In this document: positions 55,818 to 64,000 of the stretch, piece by piece
How the letters are laid out: every line of letters begins with the position of its first letter
How positions within the stretch are numbered: the first letter of the stretch is position 1
Source: Acidovorax sp. Leaf160
Lineage (GTDB): Bacteria > Pseudomonadota > Gammaproteobacteria > Burkholderiales > Burkholderiaceae_C
Direction: 5' to 3'
DNA: 64,000 nt
NCBI RefSeq assembly: GCF_001424265.1
Contig: NZ_LMOV01000028.1
Coordinates: 62,001 to 126,000, forward strand
Made by a program: the position numbers and the translations under genes
The notes under the pieces: model-generated
The model's input: only the letters and a program-made list of their open reading frames with translations
Database searches by the model: none
What the model was told of the DNA's origin: nothing

Positions 55818-56807
55818 ATGGCTGCCGCGCACCGCCGTCACGCCGCGTGGGCCCTGCCGGCCGCGCTGGCGCTGTGCGCCGGCGGCTGGTGGGCTGGCCG
55901 GACACCGGGCGAAGGCGGCCTGCCCCGGGGGTTGCACGCCTTGAGCCCCTCGCCGGCCGCCCCCGGCCAGGCGGTGGCGCGGGGTGCGTCCTCCGCCGAC
56001 CCGTTCATGGCGCCGGGCTCCGCCGGCCGGCCGGACGGCCCCCTGGCCGATCCGCTGCTGCGGCCCGGCCTGCGCTATGCCATCGACGCGTGGCTGAATG
56101 CCGCGCTGCAGGCCGGCGACACCAGCGACCCGGCCGAGATCAAGCGGCGGCTGCGGGCCCTGGTGGACGCGCACTTCGGCGCCGACGTGCGCGAACGCGC
56201 GCTGGCGCTGGGGCTGCGCTATGTGGACTACCGCTCCGCGCTGGGCCGGATCACCCCGCCCGCCGACCTGTCGGATGCGGGCGCGGTGCGCGAGGCCATG
56301 GCTGCCCGCGACGGCATCCGCCAGCAGTTCTTCGAGCCGGCCGAATACGACGCACTCTTCGCGGAAGAGGCCGCCCTCGACCGCCACACCCTGGCGCGCA
56401 TGGCGATCGACGCCGACCGCAGCCTGACCGCCGAAGCGCGAACCCAGGCGATGCACGCCGCCGAAGCTGCGCTGCCGGCTGCCCGGCGCGCCGAGCGCGA
56501 GGCCGCCAGCGCGCAGCTGGGCGTGGCGCAGCAGACGGCCGCGCTGCAGGCGCGCAACGCGGACGACGCCACCCGCTTCGCGGAACGCAGCGCCCGCTAT
56601 GGCGAGGCGGCCGCCCAGGCGCTGGCCGCGCGCGACCGGGAGGAGCGCGACTGGCAGCAGCGGCTGGGCCATTACCGGCACGCGCAGTCCGCCAGGCCGC
56701 CGGGCGACCCCGCGATCGAGCAGGTGCGCCAGCAGCTTTTCACGCCCGAGGAGCGGCTGCGCGTGGACGCGGCACTCGCCTTGCGCAGCATGCAGCCGGG
56801 CGGCTGA
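55818..56807 (+). CDS. lifO: Lipase-specific foldase (lipase chaperone)
   Basis: The 329-residue protein has an N-terminal membrane anchor (about 10-26), an Ala/Pro-rich periplasmic linker and two mini-domains joined by a long helical domain with QQFFEPAEYDALFAEEAALD. The C-terminal extended helices read QQLFTPEERLRVDAALAL. It folds the lipase in the periplasm. The usual Lif motif RxxFDYxLS/TA appears altered here as RYAIDAWLNA (Phe to Ile, Tyr to Ala), which is unusual. It overlaps no other gene and directly follows the lipase. Confidence 0.85.
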   Translation: MAAAHRRHAAWALPAALALCAGGWWAGRTPGEGGLPRGLHALSPSPAAPGQAVARGASSADPFMAPGSAGRPDGPLADPLLRPGLRYAIDAWLNAALQAGDTSDPAEIKRRLRALVDAHFGADVRERALALGLRYVDYRSALGRITPPADLSDAGAVREAMAARDGIRQQFFEPAEYDALFAEEAALDRHTLARMAIDADRSLTAEARTQAMHAAEAALPAARRAEREAASAQLGVAQQTAALQARNADDATRFAERSARYGEAAAQALAARDREERDWQQRLGHYRHAQSARPPGDPAIEQVRQQLFTPEERLRVDAALALRSMQPGG

Positions 56808-56959
56808 CGGCAGGGCTGCGCCCCCCGGTCGCGCCGGCAGGGCAGCGCCTGCGGGCGCCCTCCCGATCACCTTTCCGCCGACCGGCACGCCCGCAGCGGC
56901 ACGGCGCGACACCGCTCCCTATACTCCGCCCTTCGCCCGATCCGAAGACCAGGAGACCC

Positions 56960-57967
56960 ATGCCGCGCCGCCACCGTCCATCTTCCCTGGCCGCCCTGCC
57001 GTACCTCGCGCCCGGGCTGCTGGCGGCCGCGCTGTCCACCGGCGCGAGCCTCGCGCTGGCGCAGAACCCCGGCGCACCGCTCGGCATCGTGGTGCCCTAC
57101 CCCGCCGGCGGGCCGCTCGACAAGACGGCGCACATCCTGGCGAAGGCAGCGGCCGCGCAGCTCGGCCCGGTCGCCGTCCAGAACAAGCCGGGCGCGGGCG
57201 GCAACCTCGGCGCAGAAATGGTGGCCAAGGCGCCGGCCGGCGGCAACCTGCTGGTGATGGGCGCGGTGGCCACGCACGCGGTCAACCCCTGGCTGGCCAA
57301 GCCCTTCCCCTACGACCCGGTCGCCGACTTCACGCCCATCGCCCTGGTGGCGCGCACGCCGAACGTGCTGGTGATGGAAGCGGGCCTCGCGCAGCGGCTG
57401 GACATCAAGTCCACCACCGACCTGGTGAAGTACCTCAAGGCCCACCCCGACACGCTGAAATACGGCTCGGGCGGCAACGGCAGCATCGGCCACATCGCCG
57501 GCGAGATGTTCAAGTCGCTCACCAACACGCGCATGGCGCACACCCCTTTCCAGGGCGCGGGTCCGACGCTGAAGGCCCTGCAGGACGGCGCGGTGGCGCT
57601 GGCGTTCGACAACCTGGCCTCGTCGCTGCCGCTGATCCGCTCGGGCAAGCTGGTGGCCCTGGGTGTCACCTCGCTCGGCAGCGACGACGAGCTGCCCAAG
57701 GTGCCCAGCATCAACAGCGAGGTGCCGGGCTTCAACGTGTCGACCTGGTTCGGCCTGTTCGCACCGGCCGCGCTGCCGCAGGCGGCGGCGCAGAAGTACG
57801 CCGCCGCGTTTTCCGCCGCCATGCAGACCGCCTCGGTGCGCGAGCAGTTCAAGGCCATGGGACTGGAGCCGGAGGAGCTGACCCTCGGCGCCTTCGGCAG
57901 CTTCGTGCGGTCGGAGCACAGCAAGTACGGCTTTCTGATCAAGGCCGCGAAGATCAAGACCGATTGA
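56960..57967 (+). CDS. Bug/TctC-family periplasmic substrate-binding protein
   Basis: The 335-residue precursor has a signal peptide cut after LALA (about residue 35), then the Bug pattern IVVPYPAGGPLDKTAHILA, NKPGAGGNLGAEMVAKA, KYGSGGNGSIGHIAGEMFK and FNVSTWFGLFAPAALP. These proteins bind carboxylates or related small molecules and are very numerous in Burkholderiales. AGGAG precedes the ATG. No TctAB membrane partner is nearby, so it is an orphan here and its ligand is unknown. Confidence 0.92.
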   Translation: MPRRHRPSSLAALPYLAPGLLAAALSTGASLALAQNPGAPLGIVVPYPAGGPLDKTAHILAKAAAAQLGPVAVQNKPGAGGNLGAEMVAKAPAGGNLLVMGAVATHAVNPWLAKPFPYDPVADFTPIALVARTPNVLVMEAGLAQRLDIKSTTDLVKYLKAHPDTLKYGSGGNGSIGHIAGEMFKSLTNTRMAHTPFQGAGPTLKALQDGAVALAFDNLASSLPLIRSGKLVALGVTSLGSDDELPKVPSINSEVPGFNVSTWFGLFAPAALPQAAAQKYAAAFSAAMQTASVREQFKAMGLEPEELTLGAFGSFVRSEHSKYGFLIKAAKIKTD

Positions 57968-58105
57968 GCCGGCCCGACGCCGCGCGTCTTTGCCGCCGGC
58001 TTTCGACCGGGCTGAGCGGGTCGACATCGGGGCTCGGGGGGCAGGCAGCGCTTTGCCCAGGCCCGGGGCGAATGCGATTCGCTCAGAACGAACGGCCGGC
58101 CGCCG

Positions 58106-59026
58106 TCAGTCGGCCAGCAGCTCCAGGCAGGCCTGCATGACGGCCGGATGGAACGCCATCTGCACATGCGCCACGCCGGGCACAAAGCGGTTGTCGGCAC
58201 CCGGCAGCGTGGCGGTGCGGGCAGGGAACACGATGTTGTCGCAGCTGGAATAGAAACAGGTGAAGCGCGCAGCGCGCCCGGGCGGCTCGGCCCGGCGCAG
58301 CGCCTGCACCCACTCGCCTTCCAGCGCCATCTGGCGTCCATTCACCGCGTTGCTGAACCGGCCGGCCCAGGTGCCGCCGTGGGGCGAACCCAGCGTGATG
58401 ACGCGGTGGGCGCAGGCTTCGGCCCGGCCTGCGTCGCAGGCCCGCAGCCAGGCGCGCGCGGCGATGCCGCCCATGCTGTGGCCGATGACGACGGGCGCGC
58501 GGCCGGTGGCCTCGGTCACGCGGCGCACGGCCGCGTCGATGGTGGCGGCATAGTCGTCGATGGAGCCGAAAGGCGGCTCCAGATCCACCGCCACGAAGGC
58601 ATGGCCGCGCTCGCGCAGCAGCGGCAGCCAGGGCGTCCAGAAGCCGCGGTTGCAGAGAAAGCCATGCACCAGCACCACGCCGCGCGGGGCCGGGCCTTGC
58701 GCGCCGCCGCTGCGCTCGGGCAGCCAGTCGGCGATGGCGCCGCGGCGAAAGGGCTGCCACCAGCCGAACACGCGCGTGGCCCAGCCGCTTTCGGCCCACC
58801 AGGCGCGCAGCATCTGCCCGCCGCTGGGGGCGGGCGACGGGTCGGCCCGGTTGGCACGCGCCATCAGCACGAACTGCAACCCCATCAGCATGCGAAAGCC
58901 GAGCAGCGCCAGCACCGGCCCGCCCAGCGCCCAGCCGGGCGAACGGGGCCACTGCCAGGCGATCCAGGCGACGGTGAGCGCCAGGTTGACGAAGACCATC
59001 CAGCGCTGCCAGCGTGCGTTGCTCAA
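58106..59026 (-). CDS. Membrane-anchored alpha/beta hydrolase
   Basis: The 306-residue protein has two N-terminal hydrophobic helices (about 10-24 and 33-55) and then an alpha/beta hydrolase domain with VVLVHGFLCNRGFW (oxyanion region), VVIGHSMGGIAARAW (nucleophile Ser) and a late Asp/His pair. It resembles permease-anchored lipase/esterase-like proteins of unknown substrate. It stands alone, convergent with the Bug receptor gene. Confidence 0.85.
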   Translation of the reverse strand: MSNARWQRWMVFVNLALTVAWIAWQWPRSPGWALGGPVLALLGFRMLMGLQFVLMARANRADPSPAPSGGQMLRAWWAESGWATRVFGWWQPFRRGAIADWLPERSGGAQGPAPRGVVLVHGFLCNRGFWTPWLPLLRERGHAFVAVDLEPPFGSIDDYAATIDAAVRRVTEATGRAPVVIGHSMGGIAARAWLRACDAGRAEACAHRVITLGSPHGGTWAGRFSNAVNGRQMALEGEWVQALRRAEPPGRAARFTCFYSSCDNIVFPARTATLPGADNRFVPGVAHVQMAFHPAVMQACLELLAD

Positions 59027-59091
59027 GGTGCTGCCTTTCCGGCCCGATCACGGCGGGCCGCGGGGGGCATCATGGCACGCCGGCGCACGAT

Positions 59092-59108
59092 GCTATATTT
59101 TTTATAGC
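59092..59108. repeat. 17-bp palindrome copy (GCTAT-ATTTTTT-ATAGC)
   Basis: Perfect arms, located between the reductase fusion stop and the hydrolase start; the flank 59109-59145 continues with the GCTTGTCCATCCAGCGCC-type arm seen around related elements. Confidence 0.85.
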
Positions 59109-59150
59109 TAACGGTGCTTGTCCATCCAGCGCCAACAGGCATTTTCATCC

Positions 59151-61865
59151 TCAATAGACGTCGCGCCGGTAGCGCCCGGCGGCGATGAGATCGTCCAGCC
59201 CGTTGCTGCCCAGCACCTCGGCCAGCGCCGCGTCCACGCCGGCGGCCATGCCTTGCAGGCTGCCGCAGACGTAGATCACCGCACCGTCCTGCACCCAGGC
59301 GCGTAGCAAGTCGGCGGCGTCGCGCAGCGCGTCCTGCACATAGCGGCGCTCGGGCTGGTCGCGGGAATAGACGAAGTCGCCCCGCGCGATCTGGCCTGCC
59401 GCGAGCCAGCCGGCGGCCTCGGCCTGGCAGAACGCATCGAAGGCGCGCTGGCGTTCGCCGAACAGCAGCCAGTTGCGGTAGCGGCCGCTGCGGATGCGGG
59501 CCAGCAGGTGGCCGCGCAGCCCGGCATAGCCCGAGCCGTTGCCGATGAAGATCGCCGGGGCATCCCGGTCGTCTCGCCCGGCGCCTGTTTCGGCGGGCGC
59601 AAAGGCCATGTTCTCCACCAGCCGCAGCGTGATCGGCGTGCCGAGCGGCGCGTGGGCCGTGAGCCAGCCGGAAGCCATGCCCAGCCCCGCGTCGTGCCGC
59701 ACCTGGCGCACCAGCAGGGCCAGGTGCCCGTCGCCGGGCAGCGACGCCACCGAGTAGCTGCGCGGGGCCAGCGGCTGCAGCGTGTCCGCCAGGCGTTGCC
59801 AGACTTCTGCCCCCGGCGGGCCCGCGTCCGGAGCGGTCGGCGCCGGCCCCGCGCCGGGCACGGGCAGCACGCTCCGCGCCAAAGCCTCGCGCAGGCTCAG
59901 CATCTGGCCGGCCCAGCGCACCGGGGCATCGCCGGGCCAGGCGTTGCGTTGCAGCAGCGCGTCGAGGGTGGCGCCGTCATGGCGCGGCAGCACTTCGACC
60001 AGCGCACCGGGCTTCCACTCGGCGGCGGCGGCAGCAGCAGCGGTGGCAGCGGCCGGCGGCGGCGTGAGCTGCAGCGCGAACAGCGGCGCGCCCTGGCTGC
60101 CGGCGTTGCACAGCGTGCGCCCCGCCAGCGTCCAGTCGGCAGTTGCCGTGGCGCCGACGTCGCCCAGCGCGGGCGATGCGGCCTCGGCCGACGCGGCCAG
60201 GCCGGGGGCGTTCAGGTGGCTGGCCAGCGCCGCCAGCCAGGCCGTCCAGGCGGCGGGTGCCTCGCCGTCCATCTCGATCAGCGGGAAGAGTGGCTGCGCG
60301 CCCAGGCGGCGCAGCTGGTGGTCGAGCGCATGGCCGAAGCCGCAGAAGGCGGCGTAGTGCCGGTCGCCCAGGGCCAGCAGCCCGTAGTGCACCGGCGCCA
60401 GCGCGGCGCCCTGCGCGGTGGCCAGCGTGCGCGCGAAGCGCCGGGCGGCATCGGGCGGGTCGCCCTCTCCGAACGTGCTGGCGATGAACAGCACGCGGCG
60501 ATGGTGGCGCAGCGCCTCGGCGCCCAGGGTAGCGACGGGAGCGAGCGTGGCCGCCAGCCCGGCCCCACGCAGCAGGGCGGCGGTGCGCACGGCCAGCCGC
60601 TCGGCCCGGCCGGACTGGCTGGCGAAGGCCACCAGCACGCCCTCGCCCCCGGCCACCGCATCGCCGGCCGCAGGGGCCGACGCGGCCAGCGCCGCCCGTT
60701 CGCCGCGCACCGCGCGGGCGCGGCGCCGCCGGTCCAGGTACAGCAGCCAGCCGGTGACGGCAAAGAGCGGCATGACCAGCGACGCCAGCGTCATCACGAT
60801 GCGCCCCGGCAGCCCGAAGTACGTGCCCATGTGCAAGGGGTAGATGGCGCCCACCGCGCGCCGGCCGGCCGGCAGGTCCGCAAAGCGCTCGTCGCGCTGC
60901 ACCGTGCCGTCCGGCCGCAGCTGCAGCTGGTTGCGGGCGCGTTCGTGCGCGGCGTCCGCGTCCAGCCAGCTGATCTGCAGGGGCTGGCCGGCCCGCTCGG
61001 GAATGCGCAGGTCGGCCGTGCGCCAGCCCGCAGCCAGGCGCTCGAAGGCCGACCAGGCGGCCGTGAGGTCAGACGGTGCGGAAGTTGCGGGTGGTGCGGA
61101 CGGCGTGGGGTCGGCCGCGCGCGCGCTGACTGCGGCCGGGGGCCTGGGCGCCATGGCGGCAGAGCGGGCCGGCACGCCGGCCCAGCGGTCCACCGGCGCG
61201 CGCACCGCGTCGAACGCCCAGTAGAGGCCCGTGGCCGCGAACACCACGTAGGCCGCCAGCGCCCAGGTGCCCACCACCGAATGCAGCCCCCACAGGAAGG
61301 ACCGGCCCCGGAGCGCCGGGTCGAACGTGAGCCAGGTGCGCCACGACAGCGGCCGGCGCGGCCAGCGCAGGTAGAGCCCCGACAGCGCCAGCACCAGCAG
61401 GCCGGCGGCCAGGGTGCCGGTGACGGTGCGGCCGTCGCTGCGCGGCAGCAGCAGCCAGCGGTGCAGCGACTCCACCCAGTCGAAGAAGGCGGCGCCCCGC
61501 TGCGCGGGCAGCACCGCGCCGGTGTAGGGGTCGACGAACACGGCGTCGCCCCGGCGCTGGCCGGGAGGCGGCGCGAAGGTCACCCGGGCCGAGCGGCCCG
61601 CTTCGGCTCGCACGGCGATGCGCTGCACCGGGCGCGCCTCCCCGGCCTCGCGCAGGGCCTGGGCGATCTGCGGCGGAGTGAGCGCGGGGGCGGCACGCAC
61701 GGGGACCGAGGCGGTGCCGGGGTTGGCCCAGTCCAGGATCTCTTCATGGAAGGACAACACCGCGCCCGACAGCCCGATGACGATGAGCACGGTGCCGGCG
61801 GTGATGCCGATGAACCAGTGCAGCTGGAACCAGAGATTCTTGAACGTGAGCGAAGGCGAGAGCAT
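59151..61865 (-). CDS. PepSY membrane-flavodoxin-ferredoxin reductase fusion (iron-siderophore reductase type)
   Basis: The 904-residue protein starts with a PepSY/PiuB-like membrane region (helices near 17-39, about 140-165, 185-210 and 345-370, with periplasmic loops). A flavodoxin domain (about 405-545: VLVAFASQSGRAERLAVR) follows. The FAD/NADPH half carries PRSYSVAS (FAD), AIFIGNGSGYAGLRGHL (NADP) and the C-terminal RYRRDVY of CysJ-type reductases. Electrons would pass from NADPH through FAD and FMN to membrane heme, probably to reduce ferric siderophore in the periplasm. A Fur-box-like site lies 61 bases upstream. ATG 61865 is chosen over 61904. Confidence 0.88.
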   Translation of the reverse strand: MLSPSLTFKNLWFQLHWFIGITAGTVLIVIGLSGAVLSFHEEILDWANPGTASVPVRAAPALTPPQIAQALREAGEARPVQRIAVRAEAGRSARVTFAPPPGQRRGDAVFVDPYTGAVLPAQRGAAFFDWVESLHRWLLLPRSDGRTVTGTLAAGLLVLALSGLYLRWPRRPLSWRTWLTFDPALRGRSFLWGLHSVVGTWALAAYVVFAATGLYWAFDAVRAPVDRWAGVPARSAAMAPRPPAAVSARAADPTPSAPPATSAPSDLTAAWSAFERLAAGWRTADLRIPERAGQPLQISWLDADAAHERARNQLQLRPDGTVQRDERFADLPAGRRAVGAIYPLHMGTYFGLPGRIVMTLASLVMPLFAVTGWLLYLDRRRRARAVRGERAALAASAPAAGDAVAGGEGVLVAFASQSGRAERLAVRTAALLRGAGLAATLAPVATLGAEALRHHRRVLFIASTFGEGDPPDAARRFARTLATAQGAALAPVHYGLLALGDRHYAAFCGFGHALDHQLRRLGAQPLFPLIEMDGEAPAAWTAWLAALASHLNAPGLAASAEAASPALGDVGATATADWTLAGRTLCNAGSQGAPLFALQLTPPPAAATAAAAAAAEWKPGALVEVLPRHDGATLDALLQRNAWPGDAPVRWAGQMLSLREALARSVLPVPGAGPAPTAPDAGPPGAEVWQRLADTLQPLAPRSYSVASLPGDGHLALLVRQVRHDAGLGMASGWLTAHAPLGTPITLRLVENMAFAPAETGAGRDDRDAPAIFIGNGSGYAGLRGHLLARIRSGRYRNWLLFGERQRAFDAFCQAEAAGWLAAGQIARGDFVYSRDQPERRYVQDALRDAADLLRAWVQDGAVIYVCGSLQGMAAGVDAALAEVLGSNGLDDLIAAGRYRRDVY

Positions 61866-61925
61866 GGACTGGGCGCGCGCGGCCCGGAGGGACGGTATCC
61901 ACACCGCCGCGCCCCCAGATCGCTA

Positions 61926-61944
61926 AATGCGAACCAATTGTATT
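61926..61944 (-). promoter_or_regulatory. Fur-box-like operator
   Basis: The 19-mer AATGCGAACCAATTGTATT matches the palindrome AATGAGAATnATTCTCATT at about 13 of 18 fixed positions. It lies upstream of the reductase fusion and also between it and the acyl-CoA ligase gene. Confidence 0.5.
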
Positions 61945-62067
61945 CAGGATCGCATCGCCCAGCCGCTGCCGTAGCCCGCTGTCGCCTGCATGACGCAGCC
62001 CTGGGTACGTCCCGAGGCGGGTCGGCGCGGGCGCTTCCACAATGCCAGCTTCCAAGGAGGACACGAC

Positions 62068-63762
62068 ATGACCCCGCAACGCCCCTGGCTGGCGCACTAC
62101 CCCGCCGGCGTGCCGCACGACATCGATCCGGAGCAGTACCGCTCGGTGGCGCACCTGCTCGAGGAATCGTTCGGAAAGCACGCCGCCAACCCGTTCTCGG
62201 TGTGCATGGACCAGTGGATGCGCTATGGCGAGCTGGACCGGCTGTCTGCCCAGCTGGGCGCCTGGCTGCAGGGCCAGGGGCTGGCGCCCGGCGCGCGCGT
62301 GGCCATCATGCTGCCCAACGTGCCGCAGTTCGCCGTGACCATGGCGGCGGTGCTGCGCGCGGGCTACACGTGCGTCAACGTGAACCCGCTCTACACCGCC
62401 CGCGAGCTGGAACACCAGCTCAGGGATTCGGGCGCCGAGGCCATCGTCATCCTGGAGAACTTCGCCCGCACGCTGGCCGAGGTGATCGACCGCACCGCCG
62501 TGCGGCATGTGGTGATGGCCGCCATGGGCGACCTGCTGGGGCCGGTCTATGGCCGCTGGATCACCTTCGCCGTGCGGCACCTGGCCAAGATGGTGCCGGC
62601 CTATGCGCTGCCGCTCACGGGCAGCCGCCGGCTGACCACCTTCCCCGAGGCGCTGGCGCAGGGCGCAGGGCGCACGCTGGCCCCCAGCACCGCCACGCTG
62701 GAGTCGGCCGCATTCCTGCAGTACACGGGCGGCACCACGGGCCTGTCCAAGGGCGCTGTGCTGACCCACCGCAACATCGTCGCAGCCACGCTCCAGGCCG
62801 AGGCCTGGTTCACGCCGGCGCTGGCCCGGGTGGGCGACGTGACCCGGGCCAACTCCATCGCCGCGCTGCCGCTCTATCACATCTTCGCGCTCACGCTCTG
62901 CCTGCTGGCCATCCGCCAGGGCTCGCACCTGACGCTGATCCCGAACCCGCGCGACATCCCGAAATTCGTCGCCGTGCTGAAAAAGCGCCCCTTCCACATG
63001 CTGCCGGCGGTGAACACGCTGTTCAACGCGCTGCTGCAGAACGCCGACTTCCGCGCGCTCGACTTCCAGCCGCTGTGCGTGTCGCAGGCGGGCGGCATGG
63101 CGGCCAGCGAGAGCACGGCGCGGGAATGGCAGAAGGTCACGGGCAGCACCATGATCGAGGGCTGGGGCATGAGCGAGACCTGCGCCATCGGCACCAACAA
63201 CCCGGTCAGCAACACGGCCTTCACCGGCACCATCGGCCTGCCGCTGCCGGGCATCGACATCGCCATCAAGAACGACGCGGGCGAGAGCCTCGCCCTCGGC
63301 GAAGCGGGCGAGATCTGCATCAAGGGCCCGAACGTGATGCAGGGCTACTACCAGCAGCCCGAGGAGAACGCCCGCGCCTTCACCGCCGACGGCTTCATGC
63401 GCACGGGCGACATCGGCGTGATGGACGAGCGCGGCTACACCCGCATCATCGACCGCAAGAAGGACATGATCCTGGTCAGCGGCTTCAACGTCTTCCCCAA
63501 CGAGCTGGAGCAGGTGGTGGCGCTGTGCCCCGGCGTGCTGGAATGCGCGGCCATCGGCATCGCCGACGAAAAGCAGGGCGAGGCGATCAAGGTCTTCGTG
63601 GTGCGCAGCGACCCGGCGCTGACCGAGGACGACGTGGCGCGCTACTGCGAGGAGAACCTGACGGGCTACAAGCGGCCCAAGCACATCGAGTTCCGCGACA
63701 GCCTGCCCAAGACCAATGTGGGCAAGATCTTGCGGCGGGAGCTGCGCGGGCCGGCGGCCTGA
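62068..63762 (+). CDS. fadD: Long-chain fatty acid-CoA ligase
   Basis: The 564-residue ANL enzyme has the AMP motif QYTGGTTGLSKGAVLTH, GWGMSETCAIG, RTGDIGVMDERGYTRIID and the catalytic Lys near KTNVGKILRREL. It activates fatty acids for beta-oxidation or phospholipid use. AAGGAGG precedes the ATG at good spacing. Length and motif order match FadD, but chain-length preference is not shown by sequence. Confidence 0.93.
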   Translation: MTPQRPWLAHYPAGVPHDIDPEQYRSVAHLLEESFGKHAANPFSVCMDQWMRYGELDRLSAQLGAWLQGQGLAPGARVAIMLPNVPQFAVTMAAVLRAGYTCVNVNPLYTARELEHQLRDSGAEAIVILENFARTLAEVIDRTAVRHVVMAAMGDLLGPVYGRWITFAVRHLAKMVPAYALPLTGSRRLTTFPEALAQGAGRTLAPSTATLESAAFLQYTGGTTGLSKGAVLTHRNIVAATLQAEAWFTPALARVGDVTRANSIAALPLYHIFALTLCLLAIRQGSHLTLIPNPRDIPKFVAVLKKRPFHMLPAVNTLFNALLQNADFRALDFQPLCVSQAGGMAASESTAREWQKVTGSTMIEGWGMSETCAIGTNNPVSNTAFTGTIGLPLPGIDIAIKNDAGESLALGEAGEICIKGPNVMQGYYQQPEENARAFTADGFMRTGDIGVMDERGYTRIIDRKKDMILVSGFNVFPNELEQVVALCPGVLECAAIGIADEKQGEAIKVFVVRSDPALTEDDVARYCEENLTGYKRPKHIEFRDSLPKTNVGKILRRELRGPAA

Positions 63763-63798
63763 ACCTGCGGGCGAGCGCCTCCGGCGGCGGGCCAGGCG

Positions 63799-64000
63799 TC
63801 AGGGCTGCCCGTCGCAGCTTTCCATGCCCGCAGGCAGGCTCACCCAGGCGTGGCGCCGACGGGTCCAGATCTGCCGCTGCGGGGTGCCCAGCTGTTGGCG
63901 CTGGCGGATGGTGCCCACGCGCAGCGAATAGGCGACGGGCCGATCCACATCGCAGGCATACAGCGTGGTGCCGCACACCTCGCAGAAGGCCAGCAGCCGC
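63799..64000 (-). CDS. GFA/CENP-V-family protein, C-terminal 66 residues (cut by right edge)
   Basis: The reverse frame reads FCEVCGTTLYACDV then RVGTIRQRQQL and ends ESCDGQP with a TGA at 63799-63801. The CxxC in the FC-xx-CG context followed by a hydrophobic strand and GT-x-R is the C-terminal half of the GFA domain, a zinc fold found in glutathione-formaldehyde-related and other proteins. The start lies beyond the window. It is convergent with fadD, 36 bp apart. Confidence 0.75.
   Translation of the reverse strand, partial: RLLAFCEVCGTTLYACDVDRPVAYSLRVGTIRQRQQLGTPQRQIWTRRRHAWVSLPAGMESCDGQP

Overview
The window is a high-GC bacterial chromosome segment packed with genes on both strands. 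No rRNA, tRNA, transposase or phage gene was seen. The gene families point to a betaproteobacterium of the order Burkholderiales, most likely Comamonadaceae (Acidovorax-like). The main clues are a Bug/TctC-type periplasmic receptor, a compact type II secretion operon, a LipA-type lipase with its foldase, and a dispersed 17-bp palindrome (GCTAT-N7-ATAGC) of a kind I recall from Comamonadaceae intergenic regions. All identifications come from reading the sequence and from family knowledge; no database search was run.

Layout. 1-7.8 kb: the end of an O-antigen/surface polysaccharide locus, with a very large two-domain glycosyltransferase (cut by the left edge) facing an ABC exporter (Wzm/Wzt) and two methyltransferases. 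8-10.8 kb: a parvulin-type prolyl isomerase and an apparently highly expressed secreted surface protein, each followed by a clear terminator. 10.9-22.4 kb: a type II secretion operon on the minus strand in the order gspE-F-G-H-I-J-K-L-M-C/N-D, then a small lipoprotein and a strong terminator. 22.5-27.9 kb: the dTDP-L-rhamnose operon rfbB-D-A-C with a TPR/O-GlcNAc-transferase-like gene between rfbA and rfbC. 28-31.1 kb: a TetR regulator with a TPR-like protein, pantothenate kinase coaX, and a BON-LysM protein.

31.3-39.4 kb is the most interesting stretch. A HAD-UbiA fusion, a DprE1-like flavoenzyme, a DprE2-like reductase, a polytopic GT-C-like membrane protein, an extended SDR, an FAD oxidoreductase and a GtrA protein are all co-directional. 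These resemble the mycobacterial decaprenyl-phosphate-arabinose machinery (Rv3806c/Rv3807c, Rv3790, Rv3791, Rv3789), here in one Gram-negative cluster. The likely product is polyprenyl-phosphate-D-arabinofuranose for a periplasmic glycosylation.

39.5-53 kb is mostly housekeeping: rhodanese, YgjP-type metalloprotein, PlsC, a GmhB-like phosphatase, GlyS/GlyQ, FabB/FabA, L-asparaginase with a divergent LysR regulator, and Lnt/CorC. 53-64 kb: a GNAT protein, an Lrp/AsnC regulator divergent from a lipase-foldase pair (the lipase is a plausible substrate of the type II system above), a Bug receptor, an alpha/beta hydrolase, an iron-type PepSY-flavodoxin-reductase fusion behind a Fur-box-like site, an acyl-CoA ligase, and the C-terminal end of a GFA-family protein cut by the right edge.
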